DNA from: Dichomitus squalens LYAD-421 SS1
Taxonomy: Eukaryota; Basidiomycota; Agaricomycetes; Polyporales; Polyporaceae
Assembly: GCF_000275845.1 (NCBI RefSeq)
Contig: NW_006766888.1
Span: forward strand, 518,622-582,621
DNA: 64,000 nucleotides
Reading direction: 5' to 3'
Below the pieces are notes generated by a model. The model saw nothing but the letters and a program-made list of their open reading frames with translations. It was not told the origin of the DNA and ran no database searches. The position numbers and the translations under genes were made by a program. Of this stretch, positions 1 to 10,407 are shown one piece after another; the first letter of the stretch is position 1, and the number at the start of each line of letters is the position of its first letter.

Positions 1-1
1 T

Positions 2-118
2 TGGGAGAGGGTAAAGCCGACGGCACACATGTTTTATGGGACCAGGATGCTCGATGTTGACGACGGCCTGGCCAAATGGGAGGGTTACGAGAACGGCTCG
101 GCTCGGCTCGAGCTCTAA
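2..118 (+). CDS. GFA/CENP-V-fold protein, 3' end only
   Basis: Frame 2 from the window edge is open for 38 codons and ends at TAA 116-118. It contains the stretch HMFYGTRMLDVDDGLAKWEG, which resembles the C-terminal part of GFA-domain proteins (glutathione-dependent formaldehyde-activating enzyme / CENP-V fold), where a K-P-x-x-H-h-F-Y block precedes a D-G-L-x-K-W-x-G block. These proteins are small zinc-binding enzymes or enzyme-like proteins; the Cys ligands would lie upstream of the window and cannot be checked. The gene is cut by the window start, so length, introns and start codon are unknown. The family call rests on a short motif. Confidence 0.6.
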   Translation, partial: WERVKPTAHMFYGTRMLDVDDGLAKWEGYENGSARLEL

Positions 119-1047
119 GCGCTGGGCATTGGTGAGTGTCTCGTTCTTCCTGCTAGTCACGCCCGCGGCCGGTCGTGCATGCTGAACACATTTCTCCAGA
201 ATCACATGTATCACTCGCTGTGGATGTATTAAGCATTGAGACGGTGATTGAATTTGTTGCATCACACTGCGTACTCGGGTACGTTCGCGCTTCCGCACCA
301 CTCCACTTCCTTGTGCAGGAACACCGTCCTGAGTGGGAATGTGAGACGTCGACTCAGGCGTACTCCTCATCGTGCCGATCCGAAGGAAGGCGAGAGCCCT
401 CTTACGCCATACCTCGGCGTCCGAGGACGGCTGACGCCTGTAAGGCACGGAGCATACAAGGATACCAGTGTGCCCAGATCCTCTGTCCAAGGGCCCCGGG
501 AGCATACCCCAACAGGGAATGCAACATGGTCATGATCTTGTTCAAAAACCGTGGTTCGCGCGATTGCATTCCTATACAATCCCGAACAAGTTGGATCGAT
601 CCTAACTCTCGGACGTTGTGGGGCTAGGCGTGTCCACTTTTCAATGTCAGCTCGTCAACTCGTGCTAAATCCAGAACCCGCACGCGGGGCGGCGACGACC
701 CGATGTCTGTCCTCAAACGTTTCACAGTACTAGGCAGTTCCACAGACATAGATAGGATAACAAGCACGTACGAGACCTCATGCTTCTTTCATATCCGGCA
801 TGTCGACTTAAATTCTGCCATTCCAACCGGCTCTCCGTTCGATTTGAAGACAGTATGTAACTGAATTCCCAGGACGGCATACAACTTGCGTGGGAAAAGC
901 GGACATCTCATTCCGACAGAGCTACATGTGGAACACCAATATTATCTCGACCCACATGCGACTAACACATTTTTCGTGCGAAGAACCAGATTGAACGTCC
1001 AAATGACAGCGACCACGGTGGAAGTCCGAGTTACGACACTGCTATAC
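119..1047. other. Intergenic spacer
   Basis: About 930 bp between the convergent ends of the GFA-type gene and the first hydrophobin. Short overlapping open frames occur on both strands, but none shows a domain, a signal peptide or a plausible intron structure. No gene is supported. Confidence 0.5.
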
Positions 1048-1578
1048 CTAGAGAATGATGGGGATGCAGCCAATGGAGATCAAGCCACCCTGTCAAACAG
1101 AAAACGATCTGTCAGATTACTCGCATCTCCCAGAAAAGGGACTGCAGCTACTCACGACGCTGTTGTTCTGGCAGCAAACCGTGGTGGCAGAGCAAGCATT
1201 GCCCGAGCCAACGCCGACGACGCTGATAGGGGAGCATCCGAGTCCAACGAGGGCCTCGACGCCCTCGAGGACGATGCCAAGCAGGCCGAGGATACCACTG
1301 AATGCGGGGTCGCTAGCCTGTCGCGATGGAACCCAAGTCAGTGCTATGGCTGGCGCAGATGGACATGGACTGCTCACCGAACCGACGGAGTTGCAGCATT
1401 GGATGGGTCCGGTGCTGCAGGTGTCGCCGCCAGTAGGAGCGGGAGCAGACACTGTGACGGTGACGGTCGCGGTCGCAGTCGTCGTAACCGGGGGAGGGGT
1501 GGTGTTCCAAGGCTTGGCGGCAGCAAGGATGGACAAAGAGAGTAGGAAGTAGAGAACGACGACGGCACGAGAGAACAT
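1048..1578 (-). CDS. Class I hydrophobin (134 aa)
   Basis: Small secreted surface-active protein expected to self-assemble at hyphal air interfaces. Three exons: 1578-1378, 1317-1156 and 1089-1048, with phase-0 introns of 60 and 66 nt. Exon 1 gives a signal peptide (MFSRAVVVLYFLLSLSILAA), a Thr/Val/Pro-rich linker and the first Cys followed by a CC pair (CSTGPIQCC). Exon 2 has the hydrophobic [12 protein letters not shown] stretch, GCSPI, NACS and VCC. Exon 3 is [13 protein letters not shown] then stop. The eight cysteines follow the hydrophobin order C-CC-C-C-CC-C, and the loop spacing fits class I. A TATA-like box lies at 1671-1676. The Thr/Val-rich linker makes it longer than most of the other copies, as in the 13.8-kb gene. 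Confidence 0.93.
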
Positions 1579-1670
1579 GTTAAAGGTGCTGGATATGCTG
1601 CTGGTGAGGCTGCTGATCTAGTTCTGAGGATATGTCCGAACTGAAGAGCTGCGATGTCGCTGTTAAGACC

Positions 1671-1676
1671 TTTATA
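1671..1676 (-). promoter_or_regulatory. TATA box of the 1.0-kb hydrophobin
   Basis: TATAAA on the minus strand, 93 bp upstream of the ATG at 1578. The position matches TATA-like boxes in front of the other hydrophobins in this window. Confidence 0.6.
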
Positions 1677-3906
1677 CATGCGCGAAGTCGACGCCAGCAT
1701 CCTCGTCTCCCAGTCTCGAGGTGCCTAGGTATCACATTGGCATCATACTCAACTATTAATCATCGAGCGGGAACGCACGGGCAAGGGAAGCCCGACAGGG
1801 ATGACGCGCCGATCTGGCCGTTGAATGGACGATCCTGACAAGCTGCGCGGCACGCTCGAACAACCGAGTCCAAGCTGCGCGCCCCGACATTTGCTGGGCC
1901 ATGATTTGACATTCCCGTCAGTCCTTTTGACAGATTGAAGAATAAGTCGGTTCCGCGCAGAGCATTGCTGACAAGCGGACTTGACACACGGCCCGCCGCC
2001 ACGAGCCCGGGCCATAGGGTAGCCATAGAAAATTTGAGGGGTAGGCGAGATTGCGAACGGCAAAAGCTCACGGGATCCCTGCACAAGCCAGTTACCTGAA
2101 CTGTCATCTGTGAACGCAACTTCCAACGCCCCGGGCATGGTCTGAGGGCGTTCGGACGGGCTACATTCCGACGAAGATCACGCCCTAGTGTTGAATACTA
2201 CCCTCGGCATTCGTCCTCTACTCAACCGCGAAGACACGTTGTTGATTGAGTGCCGAGTCAAAAATCCGAGGAGCTGATGCGCCCTCGATCATTGAGATCT
2301 TGCTGTTATCTTGGCGAACTGGATCTTGTACTGTTCGGGACCTACTCCGTTAGCGCACTGAACACTTACTGTGAACGTCACAATGGTGCAACCCCGTCGT
2401 ACCGATGAAGTATCTCCATCAACAACGGACGAAGTTCCTCTCCGTATCTCCTCCAGGACAGCAGCAGTGGATGCGATCTCGCCGCTGGAATATCGTGAGA
2501 TGAACGGCAAGAGCGCTCCTGTGACCGGCGTTTCGTGTGTGCTGCTGTCAGAAGGGTCTGTTCGCCGTTGTTGCGGAGGTAAAGAGCTTACCGGGAGCAA
2601 TTCAGAATCAAAATACTCTCCCGTCCCCAGGGCTCGGTAGCCAATAACAGCCCGGTATGTAACGGGTGTGCCTGGCGTTGATATAACCGCATAGGCGATA
2701 TTCAAGAGAAGCGCACCAGGTCTGCCAAACTACCTATAAACTCTCTCCACTGCAACATACGGATTGGACGGCTCACCTAGGTTCGACTCCTCGCGCCTCA
2801 TGGTGACCTCAACGCGGGTCCGGAATCGTCCGCGAGTATACGGAAAACAGACACGAGGACGGATGACAGCCAGCTACGATCTCAACAAAGTGCTCGGGGG
2901 AAAATCCCAGGCGCTTGTGGAGCGCCTTGTCCGCGGCGTTAAGATATTCAGTTCAACACCGACGTTCTTCCCCCGGCCAATCAGGGAGGACCTACCAAGC
3001 CTCTGACTCGCCGCAACGAAACAACACAAGATGGGCGTGGCAGTTCATTCACGTCGCGACCTGCAGGGAAGTGGATTCCATCAATTCATATCGCCGACAC
3101 GGGCCACTGCGAAGGTCGTACTTTCTCCGTCTCATACACGGCCCGTATTGAAATCAACGTTCAGGCAGTCGGCACCGCTAGTTGCCGCGAGGAAACAACA
3201 ACGTTCATGACTGCGGCACGAGAGTCGTGGACATTCGAGTACTTAAAAATCGGGTCAGGTGAATGCAGTACGGACAGCACACGGAGGAGACGACACACTT
3301 TGATCATTGCCAAGCGTCTTTGACGGAGTTTGAGCGTCCGGCATGCTCATATCCTACCCCGGAAATTTTGGCAAGACAAAGGCATAACGTGATTGCTCGC
3401 GTCTAGCTCCTTCCGCGCCGAGACATGAAGCCCGGATGAGCGTCCAGACTACCCTGTCTGGGCACGGCGGCAGAGCCCGCGCGATCTCCTGGTAGCAATC
3501 ATCCCCTTGAGGCGCTAAATCGCAGAACTGTGAGGGGCTCGAACAGGAGCGCAATACATCGGCTATAGAAGAGAGAAGAGCGAGAGTTCTAGCCCTGACG
3601 CCTATAAACGAAGTTGTGAGTCCAGTCCTCCGTCTCTGCGCCGAAACGGAAATCCTTTGTACAGGTCCCGGAACGGTGTGGGCAACTTCGTCCGGAACGA
3701 TGTCCCTGCGGCCAAAGACTCCTCTCACGGAATACTCGAATTGCACCCACGTTGACGTTACACCGTCCTCAGGGCGCATGGACATGGAAGTTGTATCATT
3801 CAACTTGTCGTCCAATGACAGCACTGTACTGGACCCGCCTAAATGGCACGCCGCGATGTCGGTCGCAGGAGGTAGATACGAGCCAACGACCACAGAGGAC
3901 GGTTCG

Positions 3907-3913
3907 TATAAAA
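3907..3913 (+). promoter_or_regulatory. TATA box of the 4.0-kb hydrophobin
   Basis: TATAAAA, 108 bp upstream of the ATG at 4015. Confidence 0.65.
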
Positions 3914-4014
3914 GGCACGTACAACGATTCAGCATACCTTAGCCGAACAACGCAGTTCAGCCCCACCGAACATCAGCACTCTCTCGAGTACTCACCAGCC
4001 CACCAGCATCCAAG

Positions 4015-4489
4015 ATGTTCGCTCGCGCCTTCGCCTACGCCGCTCTTGCTCTCCCGCTCCTTGCGGTCGCCACCCCCGTTGAGGTGCGCAACGACGCTTC
4101 AAGCTGTAGCACAGGCTCCATCCAGTGCTGCAGCAGTGTCCAGTCGGTAAGCCAGAGGTCTATCCGCCCTGTATTAACGCCCCACTCACTCTGAAATTTC
4201 GGCACGATTCAGTCCGACTCCGCGTCGTCCAACATCATCCTGGGCTTGCTCGGTATCGTCCTTGGGGACATTACTGGGCTTATCGGGCTCGGCTGCTCGC
4301 CCATCACCGTAGTCGGTGTGGGCTCTGGCAATGCGTGCTCGGCCAACGCCGTCTGCTGCACTAACAACAACGTCGTAAGTCTTCGCGGGATCTCTTGACG
4401 CATTGCCATGAGACGCTCGGATGCTGATATCGTGCACACCAACTCAGGGGGGCTTGATCTCCATTGGCTGCCTGCCCATCGAGCTCTAA
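4015..4489 (+). CDS. Class I hydrophobin (111 aa)
   Basis: Secreted amphipathic cell-wall and surface protein. Exons 4015-4146, 4213-4374 and 4448-4489; both introns are phase 0 (gtaagc...cag and gtaagt...cag). Exon 1 encodes a signal peptide ([19 protein letters not shown]) and CSTGSIQCC. Exon 2 encodes [26 protein letters not shown] and VCC. Exon 3 is [13 protein letters not shown]. All eight Cys are present in the order C-CC-C-C-CC-C. It belongs to the same subfamily as the 6.1-kb and 9.8-kb copies, which share the MF(A/P)R start and short linker. Length is typical for the class. Confidence 0.95.
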
Positions 4490-6068
4490 GTCCGAGGACT
4501 GCAACGAACGTCTTCGATTTTCTGACCCCGTCGGAAATAGATGAACGGAGGTTCGTCGTGATGGAGACTATGTGGTGTATTCGGCGGTCGTGGACTTCTC
4601 TCGAGACGCCTTCGTATATCTGTTTCGGACGTATATCAGGTTTTGAGTTCGATCTTGCTTGTATACGCGCTTGAGTAATGGGAGATTGAGGGGATATCGC
4701 ACAGAAGAGCACGGGACGCACAGTATCCTGCGACCGACAGAGAAAGAACTCGCGAGACTGACAGATCGCGCTAGAGAAGTCGAACCGGGCTTCCGGCGCG
4801 CACGATACACGCTCGTAAGGCGTCCAGCATGTAATCGGTATTGCTACACAAGGCTCGGTCGCTTGAGACCTGGTACGTCCCGAAGCCCTGCCGGGCGATG
4901 AGTGCAGGGAGCTGGAAAACCCGAAACAGTAAGCACTCACAGCAGAGCGCTCGGGAGGACGAGCTGACTCACATCGGTGTATCCTCTCCGTTCATAGAGG
5001 TAAAGAACATGCACGTCGAACGTGAGGCATGACAGTCGATCAGGCCCATGTCATCGATTACTGGCTTCAAGGTCTTGGCCGCGAGGACATAGAGAGGGTG
5101 TAGGCAGCGATTGTGATACGGCCACCTTCCGCATCCTCGGACGTTTCATAGAACCGGACGACAAGTCTTCCATGTCATCGGTGGCGGGCGGTGTTTGGTA
5201 TGTATGTAGAACGTCTAGACCACATACCTACCCGACAGCAATTACTCAGCTCGCGAAGTTCGTCGTCCGCATTATGGCACTTAGCCGCAGAGATCCTAAC
5301 AACACGGAGAGGCCGCCTTTTCCGATCGGAAGGCTATACCGAACCCTGAAGGCAAAATTATGGGCGTGAGTGCAATGTTCCGTCGTGCAGTATCCCGACT
5401 TCATCAAGAACAGGGTTATTCTTACGAGTGCGCCGTCGTTATGCCGAACCTGCCGGCATTGTTGTCGACCACTTGATCCAGATGTCTCCTTCGCCAGCTC
5501 ATCGACTTCAGATGGAAGTGCCACCCAAAGGCCGCTCCAAACTCGCAAGGAGGCGGCAGGCGAGCGCGCCCACGGAGGTCGTGGACGTCGGTAGTGTGGT
5601 GACACACTCAGCCAGACCGGCAATATCAATGAAATCGTCGCGGAGCCCATGCGGGATGCATGCCGACGGGGCCACGAGGATCGCAAGAAATCAAATCAAG
5701 GGCCGAGGCGCCGCCTCCCGTCTAATCCCCACAAGCGCCTATACGCGCAGTCATTACGCGACGGCGTGCCCATTCAGTTCGTGGAACAAGCGTTTCAACG
5801 CAAAACCTTGGTCAATCGAACATCCGTCACTGTGACCTGTGGAAGCAGAAGCGGGGAAAGGGTCACTCAGGCGGTATCGAGACGCGTCGCTAGTGCAGCC
5901 AGACGCGAACGCACGGGCTCCCTTCCGCGTGCGCAGAGCTGTATAAATATCTGGGGGATGAGGCATCCCAGTCTTCATCGCGTCCTTCCAGTCGCATTTC
6001 TCTCGTATCCCAGCTCTCAAGCAAACACCTACCCACAGTCACTCTTTACCCAACCACCCACGCTCACT
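4490..6068. other. Spacer between two co-oriented hydrophobins
   Basis: About 1.6 kb. The 3' flank of the 4.0-kb gene and the promoter of the 6.1-kb gene lie here. No further gene, relic or repeat could be supported. Confidence 0.5.
5942..5948 (+). promoter_or_regulatory. TATA box of the 6.1-kb hydrophobin
   Basis: TATAAAT, 127 bp upstream of the ATG at 6069. Confidence 0.6.
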
Positions 6069-6502
6069 ATGTTCGCCCGTGCCGCCGCTTTCTCCCTCCT
6101 TGCCCTCCCTATCTTTGCGGCCGCTTCCCCTGTCCGCCGCGGCAACTGCAACACTGGATCTGTCCAGTGCTGCAACTCTCTTGAGAGCGTGAGTGATGCA
6201 GTCTAGTCTTTACTCGCGCCGATGCTGACAGTTATTGTTCGCAGTCCGACAACAACGCTGTTTCGCTCCTCCTGGGGCTCTTAGGCGTGACGCTCCAGGG
6301 TATCACTGGTTCCGTCGGGCTTCAGTGCTCGCCCCTCCAAGTTGTTGGTCTTGGCAGTGGGAGCGCGTGCTCTCAGCAGCCCGTCTGCTGCCAAAACAAC
6401 AATGTCGTAAGTGTAGTGCCATTGTTAATTGCCCACGTCCTTGCTTACCAGATTCTGCAGGGTGGTCTGATCTCCATCGGCTGTGTCCCGATCGAACTTT
6501 AG
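6069..6502 (+). CDS. Class I hydrophobin (107 aa)
   Basis: Exons 6069-6188, 6245-6406 and 6461-6502, with phase-0 GT-AG introns of 56 and 54 nt. The signal peptide starts [20 protein letters not shown] and is followed by CNTGSVQCC. The middle exon has [24 protein letters not shown] and VCC. The last exon is [13 protein letters not shown]. The eight-Cys hydrophobin pattern is complete. It is the shortest intact plus-strand copy. Role as for the family: coating of aerial hyphae and fruiting structures after secretion. The particular stage cannot be read from sequence. Confidence 0.95.
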
Positions 6503-6844
6503 GTTTGGGGTTGGATTTTGCCGGGATTGGATCGTCTTGGAATAGGGATTTAGGCTACAGTAATGCGAACCTAATATTACGCCATTGGCATTTGAACTCC
6601 ATCGTGTATTGCCTCACCGGTGGTGAGTTAATCGAGCTAGGGGACAACGACCCGCGGATGTGTCGTGTGCCTCTTTAGCCTTGGCAGATTGGTGGTCTTC
6701 AATGGTGGTGTCGCTAGCGTCTGAGGTCATTCACACATAAGTGACTATTGGGGGTCATGTGGGTTTCCTGTATTGCGGTTGGTGATAGCGATACGATAGT
6801 ACGTGCAGAATCAAAACAATGGCGACGGTATAGAACAAGATGTC
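6503..6844. other. Convergent 3' spacer
   Basis: 340 bp between the stop codons of the 6.1-kb hydrophobin (+) and the CPL1-like gene (-). It can only hold 3' UTRs and terminators; no distinct structure was seen. Confidence 0.5.
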
Positions 6845-8171
6845 TCAGACGATGAGGTATCTGCGATAGTCAGGGATCCGCGTCCAGTCTGCGTTGATGT
6901 GCTTGGAGCCGACACGAGTAACGCCGTCTGTGTGGTCGCTCTCGAGATCGAAGTTGGACACTTGTACATGCTGATCTTCGCGCTTCTGCATTGAGCGAAT
7001 GTTGAGGACACGCCGAACCCAGTGGGGTTTCACGGGCGCGGTACGACTATCGTTTTGCTGAGGCTGGTATGGCAGGCCACGGCGCGACGGCATCGACAGT
7101 GTCGACTGATCACGGCTAAGCGTTGAAGCGTTGGCAGTGTTCTGGTCTTCGATACATCCCGTACCTTCGTCGTTGACGGACCAGCCAGCTAAGCAAGTGT
7201 GGATCGCACACTTTCCAGAGGCGCAGGAAACGGCATCAGCGTGCGAGATCGCCGTACAATTGACACCAGCAGGGCCACTTCCGGAACGATCGCCGAGAGG
7301 GCTCTGGACCGTGCAACCGCCGCCTACGCGATGCATTCGATAAGAAAAACGGAGATTGTGACGATGTACCATACTTACAACTATCCGGACTGGTCTTGAC
7401 GTCGATGCACTGGAAGCCATCCACGGGGCCGTCGACGTTATCACAAACCTAGTCCACGTGAGGATATTGTCCGGTGATCTCGAGCATGGATCAACGCACC
7501 GATTCGTGAGATGCACACGTAGATTGTGCGATCATAACCTCAGGGGCTTCCGCCCGCTTCACTAGCCGCCAAGTCTTCTTGCGGTAGGCAATCAACGGAG
7601 CCGACTCGTGCGTCCTTCTTTCCATTTCCTGCAAGACGCACTGGTCGCCGGTAACGATGTACGGCGGGGTACACGAGAACCCACAGACATTATCAGCCGA
7701 ACACATCGGCTGGGAGTTTGCGGGGTATATACATGTCTGGGAGTAAGGAGAATCGGTGATCTGCAGTTCAAGCGGTCAGCTACAGCCATACCACAAGTCG
7801 AAGCAAGGTAGACACACGTATGTTCCAAGTGCTTGCTCCATTATCGAGAGGCTCGTGGTGCCGAGAAGATACGACGCTTCGAGATTGGACTGTAGAAGCG
7901 ACGGCAGGCTGTTGACACACATGCATGAATTCAAGGTAGCCAGAGTGTCGGATAGAGATCCGGGGACAGCTAGGGAGGATAGCGTAGTGCTGTTGATATA
8001 GACGCACGTATCTTGAGAGCTTTGGCGGGGATGGTTACGCAGGTAGGAGACACTGGCTACAGAATGTTCCGCGGAGTAGCCGCGGTAGCGGGAATGCGAA
8101 GGAATAGAGCGGGCCCAAATCAAGGGCCCAAAGGACGCCACAAGAGCGAGAAGAGCGGGTGTGGAGTACAT
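6845..8171 (-). CDS. CPL1-like cysteine-rich secreted protein (387 aa)
   Basis: Four exons: 8171-7818, 7760-7500, 7448-7379 and 7323-6845. The first two introns are phase 0, the third phase 1. The N-terminus MYSTPALLALVASFGPLIWA is a signal peptide. A Cys-rich middle part has an NSCMCV motif and a CSADNVCGFSCTPPY stretch. The C-terminal third reads DGFQCIDVKTSPDSCGGC, then NCTAISHADAVSC, CAIHTCLAGW and the final Cys in GTGC. This matches the CPL1-like domain found in many secreted basidiomycete proteins, named after Cryptococcus Cpl1. The third intron splits the GGC motif, and only the spliced form restores it, which supports the model. The final 70 residues are hydrophilic and of unknown function. 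Biochemical role is not established for most members. Confidence 0.85.
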
Positions 8172-9834
8172 GAGGAGATTCGCGAGAGGGAGGAGATGTT
8201 AGGGAAACAATGAAGAGGGAGCGCAAGCCAAACCGAAAGTTGACGTAGGGCTTATATCTGCTCAGCTTCAAGAACATGTCACAAAGCCAACATGAGTATG
8301 GTGAAGTGGTTGTAGTGATATCCTATCCTCGATCGTATGTTGAGAACGGTACGACAGGGGACGTTGCTATCACATACTGCAATCGAGAAGACGTCAGATT
8401 CAAAACTAAGTTTGGATGACGGAGATCTGGAGCGGCTCACCGTCACACTCGAACATATGTCGAGGAGCAGACGCGCGTAGGCGCCGTTCATCATGGTCAT
8501 CAATAGCCCTCATGCAAGGACAGTAGAGCCATTACTCGCACCTCCCCACATTTCTTCACCCGTTTCAACTTCGAGACTTGTTGGCAAGAGTGAACTATGA
8601 TCACATCTTTTGGAGCCCATCTGTCTTGCAATCAATAGATACCACCGATATTGCGCAAGATGGGGTACGGAAAATGACGAGAGAGCATCGACCGCATTGG
8701 AACTGAGACGCCCCGCCGCTGGGGTGCCAAATTGGGAATTGAGCGCGTGCGCATGACGGCGCTCTATCCACTTCGGGCAATCTAGGCGCCCGGACAGCGG
8801 GCCACGCAGGGGGGCGACAATCTTCAGCATCTACTGCCATAATCCGGTAGCGCCCGAAGCAGTTTAAACACCGTGTTCGACCATCCCAATATCGTCCTTC
8901 GACTGTTCATGGCAATGCCTCACTACACTCTTTCTGATAGTCCGACGAGTCAGAACATTGGCACGTCGTTTCATGCCAATCTCCCCTCTCACCCCATGCG
9001 TATTCCCCCCAAAGGGTCACACCACGTAGGTTGGGGTATCAATCGTACCGAGTCTCCTTAGCGGCTCATAATCCCTGCTCAGGTAGCTGCATCTCGACGC
9101 GCGCATGCTTAGAGTTCGTGAGTAGTCTATTTCCGAATCTACTGCGGAACGTATAATCAATGCGCACCGCTCGGGCTTCTTGCCTTGACCCTTGCCCCGC
9201 GTCCAATTGCACCCTATCTTCTGACCTGTCTTCTAAATCGCACTCTTGCCACCTCGCCGCCTTGTGTTCCGTTTGACATACTCTCCGCTCCTTCGTCCGA
9301 CCCTGAATCTTCCCATCCCCTGCGGTCGGTGTGACACAGCTTCCCAGGAGACCAATACCCGTCTCACCAGTCATCTCAGATGGTGAGAACCCACACGGAA
9401 GTTGTGCGGGATGTCAGGCCTACATCCATTCAGGGGTTCTCACACACGGCATCTATCGCGTGGCTGTACATACCTTATCCAGACGTCTGCGTCGAGATCT
9501 CTAGAGTCGCGAAGATCTGCGGTGCCTTCGCGCCCGCGGAGGAGAGCGATGTGACCTCCTGGTCTGTCTCCTTCGGTTCCAGGCCTTCAGGAATTGCGGA
9601 CACGTTCCTGTAGACGTCAATCTGCCCTACGTATTTGCATTCGAAGAGAACAGGACGAGCTCAATGTAGAAGGCGGGTTTCAGGCGAAGTCTCGAGTGCG
9701 ACACAGGAGGTATATTCGATCACCTTCTCAGACGCAAACCGTACATGACACGACTCATATTACTACGACGCTCAAGGACGTGCTCGCTTCCACCAACCTG
9801 CCGAACACGCCTCAAATGGCCATAGGCACCTGGC
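8172..9834. other. Spacer
   Basis: About 1.66 kb between the CPL1-like start and the 3' end of the 9.8-kb hydrophobin. A TATA-like element (TATAAG, minus strand, 8251-8256) fits the CPL1-like promoter. Remaining open frames are short and unconvincing. Confidence 0.5.
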
Positions 9835-10296
9835 TTAAAGGGTGACGGGGACACAGCCAATAGAGATGAGGCCGCCCTACAGAGAGAACGGTGAGTACGT
9901 CATGACGTGCCGAAATATCAGGAAACGGTACTGACAAGGCTGTTGTCCTGGCAGCACACAGCGTTGGCCGAGCACGCGTTGCCGGTGCCGACACCGATGA
10001 CGGAGATAGGGGAGCAGGAGAGGCCGACGGCGACGGTGAGGTCCTGGAGGACGATACCGAGCAGGCCAAGGATCCCGGCAGCAGCAGGGTCGCTAGCCTG
10101 TGCATTATACCACGGTGAGCAAATTGTCGAATACAAAGCCGCAAATGTTGGGCGCACTGACCGTCGTGACAGTGTTGCAGCACTGCACAGGGCCAGTGGA
10201 GCAGGAACTAGCAGGCTCTCCGCGGCCCTCGAGGGGGGTGGCGGCCGCAAGGAGGGGAAGGGCAACGAGGGCGAAAGCAGCGACGCGGGGGAACAT
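9835..10296 (-). CDS. Class I hydrophobin (112 aa)
   Basis: Exons 10296-10162, 10097-9936 and 9876-9835; both introns are phase 0 with a GTCAGT-type donor. Exon 1 carries the signal peptide MFPRVAAFALVALPLLAAAT and CSTGPVQCC. Exon 2 carries [24 protein letters not shown] and VCC. Exon 3 is [13 protein letters not shown]. All eight cysteines are present. The exon 2 start (ASDPAA) is shared with the 1.0-kb and 13.8-kb copies, whereas the 4.0- and 6.1-kb copies start SD. This gives two sub-branches within the cluster. Confidence 0.95.
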
Positions 10297-10400
10297 GTTT
10301 GCGCTGGTGAGTGGAATGCGAATTGGAAGATCGAGTTGTGAGAGGGCTGAACAGTGTAGACCTGAAGCCTGGAGGCCGTCTTCGTTGGATGTCGACCTCC

Positions 10401-10407
10401 TTATATA
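10401..10407 (-). promoter_or_regulatory. TATA box of the 9.8-kb hydrophobin
   Basis: TATATAA on the minus strand, about 105 bp upstream of the ATG at 10296. Confidence 0.55.

Larger units (their letters stand above)
1579..4014. other. Long spacer with unexplained open frames
   Basis: Divergent hydrophobin promoters face into this 2.4-kb spacer. It holds several open frames that I do not recognise: 138 codons on the minus strand at 2705-2289, a plus-strand frame at about 2942-3324 with stretches such as GKWIPSIHIADTGHCEGRTF, and a 193-codon minus-strand frame at 3935-3354 that overlaps a plus-strand frame at 3616-3942. None has a convincing start plus splice model. They may be remnants of decayed genes. 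Only the TATA box near 3907 is clearly functional in context. Confidence 0.4.

Noticed and set aside
2771..2800. A GGTTCGACTCC word resembling a tRNA B-box
   Set aside because: The T-stem pairs only partly, and no matching acceptor stem, anticodon arm or A-box was found upstream at the required distance.
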